DNA from: Haloarcula sp.
GTDB taxonomy: Archaea; Halobacteriota; Halobacteria; Halobacteriales; Haloarculaceae
Assembly: GCA_028275075.1 (NCBI GenBank)
Contig: JAQCNK010000171.1
Location: 1 to 15,339 of the forward strand
Length of the DNA: 15,339 nucleotides
Direction: 5' to 3'
Every line of letters begins with the position of its first letter. Position 1 is the stretch's first letter. The translations under genes were made by a program, and so were the position numbers. The notes beneath the pieces are model-generated. The model was not told the origin of the DNA. It worked only from the letters and a program-made list of their open reading frames with translations, and searched no databases. Below, in pieces: positions 1 to 6,191 of the stretch.

Positions 1-2
1 CC

Positions 3-275
3 GACGCGTCGGAGAAACGCTACGAGATGGATGTTCGTGACCACGCCGACCAATACCTTGTCGGGCAGCCCGGCTTCAGACAGCTAAAACTGCTGCACCC
101 CAAGTCCGATGGCGACTACCTGTTGCTGGCATACTGGGACTCCGAAGAGGCCTTCGAGCAGTGGACAGAAACTGACGACTTCGAAGCAGCCCACGAGGAG
201 TTGTTCGGAGCGATGTTTCTCGATCCAGAACACGTCGACCGGTACGAGTCGGCGACGACGCTTGAATCCCCCTGA
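3..275 (+). CDS. ABM-fold (antibiotic biosynthesis monooxygenase-like) protein, 5' partial
   Basis: The reading frame is open to the left edge (first whole codon at 3), so the gene probably begins outside the window. An internal ATG at 27 leaves only about 15 residues before the conserved PGF segment, too few for the first strand of the fold, so I do not take it as the start. The visible protein has the pattern PGF, then LKLLHP, then YLLLAYWDSEEAFEQW, then a short helix ending FEAAHEELF. This is the order seen in small dimeric ferredoxin-like ABM proteins, a family that includes haem-degrading monooxygenases and many members of unknown activity. The catalytic role cannot be assigned from this fragment. 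It ends convergently with the next gene, on the other strand. Family confidence is fair; function is inference. Confidence 0.7.
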   Translation, partial: DASEKRYEMDVRDHADQYLVGQPGFRQLKLLHPKSDGDYLLLAYWDSEEAFEQWTETDDFEAAHEELFGAMFLDPEHVDRYESATTLESP

Positions 276-365
276 TGCTCGTGCTACGAGATTCTCATGG
301 GGATGGGGTCGGCGCTCAAGACAAGATCGGGTTTCCCAGCCGCTGAAATCCTGTTTTTGGCGTGG

Positions 366-1256
366 TTAGGGACGCTTCTGATCGACGATGGCGGCCGTCT
401 CGGTCTCTGCAATGAGGTCAGTGTCGGCAACGAGCGACTCGAGTTCGTCCGGCTCGTAGACCTTCTTGACGATGCAGTAGTAGTGCGACGGCGTGCCGAA
501 GTCGTAGACGAGACTGAGGCGATCCCCCTCCCAGAGGGTCGCCTGCTCGGCGACCTCTGCAATCGTGACCTCGCTGGCCGGCGTGTCCGACGGGTTCGAG
601 TGCTGCTGGTCTGGAACGACCCCGATGCTCGAATCCAGATACTCATCTTCGAGGCCGTACATCCGGAGATGGAAGTCGTCGAGTGTGCTAAACCGGCACA
701 CGAGTGTGTCCAGTTCCGCCATCGTGGTTTCGGGTTGAACGACGATATCGTACCACTCCTCCCGAGCACGGCCCTTCTGTTTCCATCGGAGACGATAGCC
801 AACGTTGCCGATCTTGTCCGCTATTCCCTCCGCCTCGCGTTCGGTCTCTTTGGTGAACGTCTCACGCGTATTCGACCAGCAGTGCGAACACATTCCGTCG
901 GGAGGATCACTCTCAAAGTCGATTTCTTCACCCCCTTCTCTGGTGACGTACTCTGCGAGCGAAAGGATATCGGTCGCGTATGATTTGGAACCGTAACTGC
1001 ACATCAGTTCACCCGGTACTCTCCAGCGCAGCGAAAGCAACGCCTCATAGGGATCTTTCTCCGACACCATCTCTTCGAACTCATCGCGTTGCTCGTCCGA
1101 CACCATCCGCCCGAACTCGTCGAGTTCCTCGTCGGGATCCGCACCGGCTGTATCGAGGATATGATTCGCATAGTCTTCCGGCCCGAGTAAGATCTTGAAG
1201 CGGTCAGTGAGGTCGTCGGCTATCATCACGTAGTAATTGGTTTGGCAGTCTTTCAT
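366..1256 (-). CDS. pRiA4b ORF-3-like domain protein
   Basis: An acidic protein of 296 residues. The C-terminal third has the features of the plasmid pRiA4b ORF-3 family (IS1096 TnpR-like): an opening TTMAELDTLV helix, then DDFHLRMYGLEDEYLDSS, then LWEGDRLSLVYDFGTPSHYYCIVKKV, matching the family's YDFGD-W-H signature. Here the usual Asp after FG is Thr and the usual Trp is Ser-His. The family is common on plasmids and near mobile elements; its biochemical role is unknown. The N-terminal part is unfamiliar and contains a single CSHC pair (GMCSHCW) that could bind metal only with a partner. The ATG at 1256 is preferred; an in-frame GTG at 1271 would add five residues, and neither has a clear TATA box. 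It lies in a less GC-rich segment than the core genes, which suggests acquisition. Confidence 0.72.
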   Translation of the reverse strand: MKDCQTNYYVMIADDLTDRFKILLGPEDYANHILDTAGADPDEELDEFGRMVSDEQRDEFEEMVSEKDPYEALLSLRWRVPGELMCSYGSKSYATDILSLAEYVTREGGEEIDFESDPPDGMCSHCWSNTRETFTKETEREAEGIADKIGNVGYRLRWKQKGRAREEWYDIVVQPETTMAELDTLVCRFSTLDDFHLRMYGLEDEYLDSSIGVVPDQQHSNPSDTPASEVTIAEVAEQATLWEGDRLSLVYDFGTPSHYYCIVKKVYEPDELESLVADTDLIAETETAAIVDQKRP

Positions 1257-1483
1257 ATCGTTCGGTTTCACCCGTATTAGTGGAATGACTCATTTGCTCG
1301 GCACGCGATACGGATGTCCCATCTGAAGCGGAAAGATCTATTCCAGTCCCAATCTCGGAGTGACCGTTTACCCGGCGTTAGCATATTTTCCCTTTCACAT
1401 GCCGTTCTGTAGATATTTCTCATCGAGACTGGCAGTCCAAGCTTATCGATTAGCGGGATGGATGGCTCGGGGGTACGCCCTAT

Positions 1484-1492
1484 CGTTTTGAC
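1484..1492 (+). promoter_or_regulatory. TATA-like box for the gene starting at 1515
   Basis: The sequence cgttttgac is centred about 27 nt upstream of the ATG at 1515. This spacing fits a leaderless haloarchaeal transcript beginning at that ATG, and it argues against the longer start at 1458. Confidence 0.45.
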
Positions 1493-1514
1493 CTATCCAC
1501 TCGTAGGTCTGACC

Positions 1515-2507
1515 ATGACGTTCAATTCGACGTGGCACAATCTCCTCGAAAATATCGAAGAGTTACCCGCGGACGCGATACTTGTGACTCCGCTGTCGCG
1601 GAAGGCGTTTCGCGTCACCGATGTCCAGGAACACCGAGTGTTGATTCAGTACCGAGACGACGACGAGACGATTCCGCTTCAGAAAGACCAGTTCGAAACG
1701 TTATACGAGCGCATTAATGACTCTCGTGGCACGTTCGATCTTGACCGTCTGCCCCCAGACGCAGAACCGTACGCGACTGTGCTATCCCTCCATCCACGCT
1801 TCGAGATTGACGACCGAGAGGGGACGCTAACCGAAAGTGACCAATCGACTGGATCACCGTTGGTGGAAGCACAGAGCGACGGCAGTGAAGATGACGACGT
1901 TGAGCGCGAGGAACCGGATATCGACGTGTACGCCGATGCGCTGTTGCTGATTGATGCGCTTGAGCGTCACGACGTGACCCATATCGAAGGTGCGGAGACA
2001 CCCGCACTAGTCAACCTCTATACGCTTCTCTCAGACGTCCAGCGCAACGCAAATGATCTCCGGAAAAATATTCGGAGCGTCCTGCTGGACCGTCTTCACC
2101 ATGACCAACCTGTCTCTGGCCAGTTCGGGTCTGTCCAGCGGACTACGCGGCGAAACCGGTCGCTGAAAGACGACGAACTGGTGTTGAACGCCTTCGAGTC
2201 TGCTGGTATCGAGCGTGACCGACTAACAGCAGTGGACTCGAGCAAAGTCGACGAGGCGCTTGAAGTCACAGAACTGTCCGAGAGTGATGTCTATGAAGTT
2301 GAAACAAGCGAGTACGTACGCAAGGCCGATGTCGACGAAGAAGAGAAAGAGGGACGCCTCCAAGGCTTGAAAGACCAGCTTGCGGCCACCGAAGGCGAAG
2401 AAGCCGACGAACTCCGGGAAGAAATCGAAGAACTCGAAGATAGGATCGCCGAACTCACCGAGTTCCAATCAGGCCGGTCGTTTCACAAGTCTTCCAGCGG
2501 CGGGTAA
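1515..2507 (+). CDS. Conserved-looking acidic protein of unknown function with C-terminal coiled coil
   Basis: A protein of 330 residues that I do not recognise as a characterised family. Residues 1-95 form a compact part (TWHNLL, then PLSRKAFRV, then LQKDQFETLYERI, then PYATVLSLHP) resembling a small beta-rich module. Residues 100-136 are an acidic, low-complexity linker. Residues 140-270 include a basic patch (SVQRTTRRNRSLKDDE, about 206-221) followed by SSKVDEALEVTELSESDVYEV. Residues about 277-316 are a heptad-like charged coiled coil, and the tail is Ser/Gly-rich. An ATG at 1458 is in frame but the extra 19 residues look non-native, and the TATA-like box fits 1515. It stands alone between a pRiA4b ORF-3-like gene and a gene-poor stretch, so its context is accessory. 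The basic patch plus coiled coil could suggest nucleic-acid or phage-related scaffolding, but this is only a guess. Confidence 0.75.
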   Translation: MTFNSTWHNLLENIEELPADAILVTPLSRKAFRVTDVQEHRVLIQYRDDDETIPLQKDQFETLYERINDSRGTFDLDRLPPDAEPYATVLSLHPRFEIDDREGTLTESDQSTGSPLVEAQSDGSEDDDVEREEPDIDVYADALLLIDALERHDVTHIEGAETPALVNLYTLLSDVQRNANDLRKNIRSVLLDRLHHDQPVSGQFGSVQRTTRRNRSLKDDELVLNAFESAGIERDRLTAVDSSKVDEALEVTELSESDVYEVETSEYVRKADVDEEEKEGRLQGLKDQLAATEGEEADELREEIEELEDRIAELTEFQSGRSFHKSSSGG

Positions 2508-2625
2508 CTCTGACTGTATTCCTTAATTCGATGTACATTAGCGTCTTCCCTAATCTGGCGAAACAACAGCTAGGTATGTGATATGGGCCAATACTGACTG
2601 CTGCATATAGAGGGCAGAGGATGAG

Positions 2626-2667
2626 TTCAGCACGGTGGCGACTTCCACTCACTGACACCGCGCTGAA
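2626..2667. repeat. Imperfect inverted repeat, hairpin with 12-bp arms
   Basis: The left arm is ttcagcacggtg (2626-2637) and the right arm is caccgcgctgaa (2656-2667). They are complementary at 11 of 12 positions around an 18-nt loop. There is no T-tract directly after it, so a simple terminator for the gene ending at 2507 is not obvious. A protein-binding palindrome or a structured RNA are alternatives. Confidence 0.5.
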
Positions 2668-2852
2668 TTATATCGTCGGGACAATTGCGTCTTGCTCAAA
2701 CTGATTTGCTGCATACGCGCTGTCCATCTTGCACTGATCTACCTGCCAACATTCGGATAGATGGCTCTGTTTCACTGTCTTCGGTAAGAGCCGTCCCCGA
2801 ATACCGCTTCCGTCCCGGATTCCTGGCAGCCAACGGAAAACACCGAAGGGGA

Positions 2853-2860
2853 AGATACTT
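2853..2860 (+). promoter_or_regulatory. Weak TATA-like box for rpl18a-pfdA-ftsY
   Basis: The sequence agatactt sits 26-33 nt upstream of the rpl18a ATG at 2886. The GGAGGG at 2879-2884 ends 1 nt before the ATG, too close to act as a normal Shine-Dalgarno, so a leaderless mRNA is the better reading. Confidence 0.3.
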
Positions 2861-2885
2861 CCCTGTCCTGCCCACACCGGAGGGT

Positions 2886-3059
2886 ATGAGCACGTACACT
2901 GTTCGCGGTAGTTTCCCGGCCCGAGACGGGGCCCAGCAGTTCGAGAAGGAGGTCGAAGCGCCCAACGAGGACGTCGCCACCGAGCGCGTCTACAGCGACT
3001 TCGGCTCCCAGAACAACCTCAAGCGCACACAGATCTCCATCGACGAGGTGGCAGCATGA
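2886..3059 (+). CDS. rpl18a: Large-subunit ribosomal protein L18Ae (L20a/LX)
   Basis: A 57-residue protein beginning MSTYTVRGSFPARDGAQQF and ending with an ISIDEV segment. This is the archaeal LX/L18Ae protein of the large ribosomal subunit, about half the size of the eukaryotic homologue. The recognisable elements are the FxVRG-like first strand, the FEKEVEAPNEDVATERVYSDFGS helix region with the conserved YSxFGS, and NNLKR before the last strand. The ATG at 2886 gives the normal family length. Its stop overlaps the pfdA start by 4 nt (ATGA), so the two are translationally coupled. Linkage of this gene to prefoldin alpha and ftsY is a familiar archaeal arrangement. Confidence 0.95.
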   Translation: MSTYTVRGSFPARDGAQQFEKEVEAPNEDVATERVYSDFGSQNNLKRTQISIDEVAA

Positions 3060-3523
3060 TGGGCGGCGGTGGCGGCGGCGGCGGCGACGGTATGCAGCAG
3101 CTCCAGCAGGAGATCGAGCAGCTTGAAGAGGAGATGGAGGCCATCGACGCGGAAGTCGAGCGCCTTCAGGAGAAGAAATCCGATATCGACGACGCCATCG
3201 AGGCTATCAACGTGCTGGAGTCGGGCTCGACGGTGCAGGTTCCCATCGGTGGCGACGCATACGTCCGTGCAACGGTCGACGATATCGACGAGATCGTCGT
3301 CTCCCTGGGTGGCGGCTACGCCGCAGAGCGCGACCAGGACGGCGCCGTCGACACGCTCGAAACCAAGCAGGAGACGCTGGACGACCACATCGATGGACTG
3401 CAGGAAGACAGGATCGAAGTCGAGGGCGAGATGAGCGAACTCGAAGAGCAGGCCCAGCAGATGCAACAGCAGCAGATGCAGCAGATGATGCAACAGCAGG
3501 AAGAGCAGCAGTCCGACGAGTAA
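3056..3523 (+). CDS. pfdA: Prefoldin subunit alpha
   Basis: The alpha subunit of the hexameric prefoldin (GimC) chaperone, which holds unfolded proteins for the thermosome. It is 155 residues. The order is: a coiled-coil helix (about 13-50), the beta-hairpin core with VLESGSTVQVPIGGDAYVRA and VVSLGGGYAAERD, and a second coiled coil (about 100-145). Both ends are low complexity: an N-terminal glycine run encoded by GGC/GGT repeats just after the start, and a Gln/Met-rich tail. The start ATG overlaps the rpl18a stop; a second ATG directly follows and a third lies at codon 13, after the glycine run, so a start without that run is possible. The gap to ftsY is 7 nt, consistent with one operon. Confidence 0.95.
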   Translation: MMGGGGGGGGDGMQQLQQEIEQLEEEMEAIDAEVERLQEKKSDIDDAIEAINVLESGSTVQVPIGGDAYVRATVDDIDEIVVSLGGGYAAERDQDGAVDTLETKQETLDDHIDGLQEDRIEVEGEMSELEEQAQQMQQQQMQQMMQQQEEQQSDE

Positions 3524-3530
3524 GGTCCAC

Positions 3531-4772
3531 ATGTTCGATGGACTGAAGGACAAGCTCAGCGGCTTTACCAGCGACGTCGAGGAAGACGTCGACGAGGACG
3601 CTGTCGAAGACGAGGCGACAGCCGACGCTGAAACTGAGACCGACAGCGCAGAGCAGTCGGCCGAATCGGCTAGCTCGCCCGAAACGACACCGGATACCGA
3701 CACTGCTACCGAGGAGCCTGCAGAGCAGGCCGACGCCGCGGAAGCCGACACGGCAGCGACCGATGCAGCTGCGGAGCGTGACGACGAATCGGTCGACGAC
3801 ACTGCCGACGAGTCTGACGGTGAATCGGTCGACGATACCGCCGATGAGTCCGGAGACGGATCGGCTGCGGACGACGACAGCGGCGGACGGAGCTTCACCG
3901 AGAAGGCCAAAATCATGGCCACGGGGAAGACGGTCATCGAGGAGGAGGACCTACAGAAGCATCTGGACGACCTTGAACTCGCCCTGCTCTCTTCCGATGT
4001 CGAGATGAACGTCGCCAACGAGATTCTCAGCGGCGTCAAGGAGAACCTCTCCGGCGAGACCCGCCGCCGGCTGTCCAGTACGGGGAGTCTCGTTCAGGAC
4101 GCCCTTCGCGAAGCGCTTTTCGATGTCATCAGCGTTGGGCAGTTCGACTTCGACGAGCGCGTCCGGGACGCGGACAAACCCGTCGTGATCATCTTTACCG
4201 GTGTCAACGGCGTCGGAAAGACAACGACAATCGCCAAGCTCTCGCAATACTTCGATGACCGCGGTCTCTCGACGGTGCTGGCCAACGGCGACACATACCG
4301 TGCCGGCGCTAACGAGCAACTGGAGAAACACGCCGAGAACTTGGAGAAAAAGATCATCACGCACGAGCAGGGATCGGACCCGACGGCCGTCGTGTACGAC
4401 GCCGTCGAGTACGCGAAGGCCAACGATGTCGACGTGGTGCTGGGCGACACTGCCGGCCGGCTCCACACCTCCGACGATCTGATGGCCCAACTCGAGAAGA
4501 TCGACCGCAACATCGACCCGGACATGACCCTGTTCGTTGACGAGGCTGTCGCGGGTCAGGACGCGGTTAACCGTGCCAGTGAGTTCGACGATGCGGCCGA
4601 GATCGACGGTGCGATACTCACCAAAGCTGACGCCGACCCACAGGGCGGCGCCGCTATCTCGGTCGCCCACGTCACCGGCAAGCCGATCCTCTTCCTCGGG
4701 ACTGGCCAGGACTACGGCGACCTTGACCCGTTCGACCCCGAGACAATCGTCGACAGTCTCTTCGACGAGTAG
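3531..4772 (+). CDS. ftsY: Signal recognition particle receptor FtsY
   Basis: The SRP-receptor GTPase that docks SRP54-bound ribosomes at the membrane. It is 413 residues. Residues about 1-122 are a highly acidic, disordered A domain (Asp/Glu/Ser/Thr/Ala). The N domain covers about 123-215 and the G domain 216-413. GTPase motifs visible are G1 GVNGVGKTT (224-232), DTAGR (306-310) and TKAD (364-367), with the GG-AIS and LGTGQDYGDLDPFD closing segments typical of FtsY. The residue just before DTAGR is Gly (VVLGDTAGR), where Ile or Val is more usual. The acidic domain contains a 36-nt duplication. The gene normally found next in many archaea, srp54, is not here; the convergent repeat region and an aldolase follow instead. 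Confidence 0.97.
   Translation: MFDGLKDKLSGFTSDVEEDVDEDAVEDEATADAETETDSAEQSAESASSPETTPDTDTATEEPAEQADAAEADTAATDAAAERDDESVDDTADESDGESVDDTADESGDGSAADDDSGGRSFTEKAKIMATGKTVIEEEDLQKHLDDLELALLSSDVEMNVANEILSGVKENLSGETRRRLSSTGSLVQDALREALFDVISVGQFDFDERVRDADKPVVIIFTGVNGVGKTTTIAKLSQYFDDRGLSTVLANGDTYRAGANEQLEKHAENLEKKIITHEQGSDPTAVVYDAVEYAKANDVDVVLGDTAGRLHTSDDLMAQLEKIDRNIDPDMTLFVDEAVAGQDAVNRASEFDDAAEIDGAILTKADADPQGGAAISVAHVTGKPILFLGTGQDYGDLDPFDPETIVDSLFDE
3786..3857 (+). repeat. Tandem 36-nt repeat inside the ftsY acidic domain
   Basis: Two adjacent 36-nt units (3786-3821 and 3822-3857) encode ESVDDTADESDG and ESVDDTADESGD. The DNA differs mainly at silent third positions, so the duplication is not brand new, or it is maintained at the protein level as an acidic spacer. 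Confidence 0.8.
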
Positions 4773-4877
4773 CCGCTCCGGATACTCGAACCGTCTCGGC
4801 TACACGTTCAGATGTCGGGTTTTCGGACGCTATTGACACTCACCACAACAGTCCGCATGACTGTCTGGTCGAGACGC

Positions 4878-4961
4878 TATACGGGTCGACAGAACGATTG
4901 ACAGAATTCGCCTCCGCCAGACCCCGGCGAATATCTATCAGGGCTTCTGTCGACCCGTATA
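4878..4961. repeat. 84-bp nested palindromic repeat, copy A
   Basis: Outer perfect inverted repeats of 17 bp (tatacgggtcgacagaa at 4878-4894, its reverse complement at 4945-4961) enclose a second, inner imperfect palindrome (tgacagaattcgcc / ggcgaatatctatca, about 4899-4940) with a short loop around ccagacccc. A near-identical 77-bp copy lies at 15069-15145. Copy A is between the convergent ends of ftsY and the aldolase gene. It could be a non-autonomous mobile element (MITE-like), a bidirectional terminator, or a structured RNA. No target-site duplication is clear beyond the palindromic TATA at each end. Confidence 0.85.
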
Positions 4962-4988
4962 ACAGCAGTCACCGCTGTCCGGGGACGG

Positions 4989-5639
4989 TCACTGCCTCGC
5001 TTGCTCAACCGCGTCGACGAACGCCGCCGCGCTCTCGCGGACGCCGTCCATGTTGTTGGTATGAATCGCCTCGTAGTCGACCAGTGCAGAGCCGGCACCG
5101 ACGGCGACCGCTCCCGCTTCGAAGTAGTCGGCCACGTTGTCCGCGTCGACGCCACCCGTCGGCATGATCGGGACGTCACCGAGCGGCCCCTGAATCGCGC
5201 TGATGTGGCCCGGACCGACCGTGGAGGCCGGAAACATCTTCAACATATCCGCGCCGGCGGCCATCGCATCCGCGGCCTCCGTCGGCGTCATGATGCCCGG
5301 AATGCAGAGCACGCCCTCCCGGTTACACACCCTGATAATATCTTGGTCGAGATGCGGGCCGAGGATGAACTCCGCACCGGCCTCGATGGCGTTTCGAGCG
5401 GCCGCAGGGTCCATTACCGTCCCGACGCCGACGATGGCGTCGGTGTCTTCTAGCGCCCGGTCGACGGCCGCGACCTGATCCGAACACCGCTTGGCGTCAG
5501 CGGTTAGCTCCAGGGCTCGAACCCCGCCGTCGTGGACAGCCCGCGCCACGTCGACCATCTGGTCTTCCGGAATGTTGCGCAGGACAGCCGTGACGCCGCT
5601 GTCGACGAGTGCCGATCTGACTTCCTCTTTGCGTGTCAT
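4989..5639 (-). CDS. eda: KDPG/KHG aldolase family protein (Eda-type)
   Basis: A 216-residue class I aldolase of the Eda family, the usual family length, which cleaves 2-keto-3-deoxy-6-phosphogluconate (or 4-hydroxy-2-oxoglutarate) to pyruvate and an aldehyde. Visible hallmarks are Glu44 in ALELT, GVGTV (71-75), GPHLD near 94-98, PGIMTPTEA (114-122), the Schiff-base Lys134 in LKMFPAS, and PTGGV near the phosphate site. After ELT the sequence is ADAKR where the E. coli enzyme has LRT, so the Arg that contacts the substrate carboxylate is displaced. The in vivo substrate is therefore uncertain (KDPG, or another 2-keto-3-deoxy sugar acid). The start ATG at 5639 has an oligo-T box about 27 nt upstream. 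It follows the cupin gene by 44 nt on the same strand. Family is certain; substrate is inference. Confidence 0.9.
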   Translation of the reverse strand: MTRKEEVRSALVDSGVTAVLRNIPEDQMVDVARAVHDGGVRALELTADAKRCSDQVAAVDRALEDTDAIVGVGTVMDPAAARNAIEAGAEFILGPHLDQDIIRVCNREGVLCIPGIMTPTEAADAMAAGADMLKMFPASTVGPGHISAIQGPLGDVPIMPTGGVDADNVADYFEAGAVAVGAGSALVDYEAIHTNNMDGVRESAAAFVDAVEQARQ

Positions 5640-5662
5640 GGGAGTCTCTCAACGGGCCGGCG

Positions 5663-5672
5663 GGAAAAACGT
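5663..5672 (-). promoter_or_regulatory. TATA-like box for the aldolase gene
   Basis: Read on the minus strand this is cgtttttccc, 24-33 nt upstream of the ATG at 5639. It suggests that the aldolase has its own leaderless transcript in addition to any read-through from the cupin gene. Confidence 0.45.
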
Positions 5673-5683
5673 AGCCACAAACG

Positions 5684-6058
5684 TCACTCGTCTGGGTTGT
5701 AGGGGAGTCCGGGGTCCGCTTTCGGGGCGCCGACGCCGAGTACCCGGGCCGACGAGTCAGCGGTTTCGGGGGTGAACACTCGGTGGGGGCTCTCGGGTTC
5801 GGCGATGAACACCTCGCCGGTTTCGATGACGAACTCTCCCTCCGGTGTCTCGGCGTGGACGGTCCCAGAGACGACGTAAAACAGCTCCTCACGCTGCTTG
5901 TGGTAGTGATACGTTCGCGAGAGCTGTTCGCCGGGGGCCATCTCGTAGGTGGCGGCATGCAGCGCGAGTAGCTCCGCGGCGTCGGAGATAGCTCGCCGGT
6001 CACATGGGTATGATTCAGCCGCGGAGAGGGTATCGGGATTGATCTGGTGGTATCTCAT
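5684..6058 (-). CDS. Small cupin-domain protein
   Basis: A single-domain cupin of 124 residues. Motif 1 is recognisable in the segment YHYHKQREELFYVVSGTVHAE: two His (HYH), then Glu and the GTVHAE turn. Motif 2 appears as GEVFIAEPESPHRVF, with the metal-ligand His. The set of His, His, Glu and His can bind a divalent metal, but the activity of such stand-alone cupins cannot be told from sequence. The ATG at 6058 (MRYHQINPDTL) is chosen because it has an oligo-A/T box 23-31 nt upstream; longer in-frame starts back to 6178 would add a basic, non-native-looking extension. It lies between the AEC transporter and the aldolase genes on the same strand, so a sugar-acid or metabolite role is conceivable but unproven. 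Confidence 0.88.
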   Translation of the reverse strand: MRYHQINPDTLSAAESYPCDRRAISDAAELLALHAATYEMAPGEQLSRTYHYHKQREELFYVVSGTVHAETPEGEFVIETGEVFIAEPESPHRVFTPETADSSARVLGVGAPKADPGLPYNPDE

Positions 6059-6080
6059 AGTGGGGGGCGCGCCGGCGACG

Positions 6081-6089
6081 GGAAAAAGC
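6081..6089 (-). promoter_or_regulatory. TATA-like box for the cupin gene
   Basis: On the minus strand this is gctttttcc, 23-31 nt upstream of the ATG at 6058. The position supports a leaderless start there. Confidence 0.45.
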
Positions 6090-6191
6090 GTGTGGTCCAT
6101 CGCTGGCGTGAACTGCAGGACGTGTTGGTCCACCCGTCGCGGTCGTCTCGTGACAGCATGCAGTAGACACGTGGGCACATGTGGTCTCCGC

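Larger units (their letters stand above)
2508..2885. other. Gene-poor stretch upstream of the rpl18a operon
   Basis: This 378-bp stretch has short open frames on both strands but none with haloarchaeal codon bias or a recognisable product. It holds a strong hairpin (2626-2667), a less GC-rich base composition than the flanking core genes, and a weak TATA-like element for rpl18a near its right end. It may be a junction between inserted DNA and the core operon. I see no tRNA and no intact insertion-sequence ends. Confidence 0.5.

Noticed and set aside
297..983. Forward open frame of 228 codons opposite the pRiA4b ORF-3-like gene
   Set aside because: It is the antisense shadow of the reverse-strand gene. 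Its product has no recognisable domain, whereas the reverse-strand protein has the family signature.
2668..2877. Reverse frame of 69 codons in the gene-poor stretch
   Set aside because: Codon bias is weak, there is no recognisable domain and no promoter-like box. A transposase relic was considered but no motif or inverted end supports it.
3065..3091. GGC/GGT run at the start of pfdA as a slippage or frameshift site
   Set aside because: It encodes a simple glycine run in frame, and the downstream prefoldin sequence is intact; there is no sign of disruption.
2990..4039. Reverse open frame of 349 codons over pfdA and ftsY
   Set aside because: Its Ser/Ala/Leu-rich content mirrors the acidic FtsY domain and the prefoldin coiled coils on the other strand.
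3951..4670. Reverse open frame of 239 codons inside ftsY
   Set aside because: The forward strand carries clear GTPase motifs in this region, and GC-rich genes commonly leave the opposite strand open.
2886..4772. Expected srp54 after ftsY
   Set aside because: No SRP54 is encoded downstream; the next gene is the convergent aldolase. Absence here says nothing about the rest of the genome.
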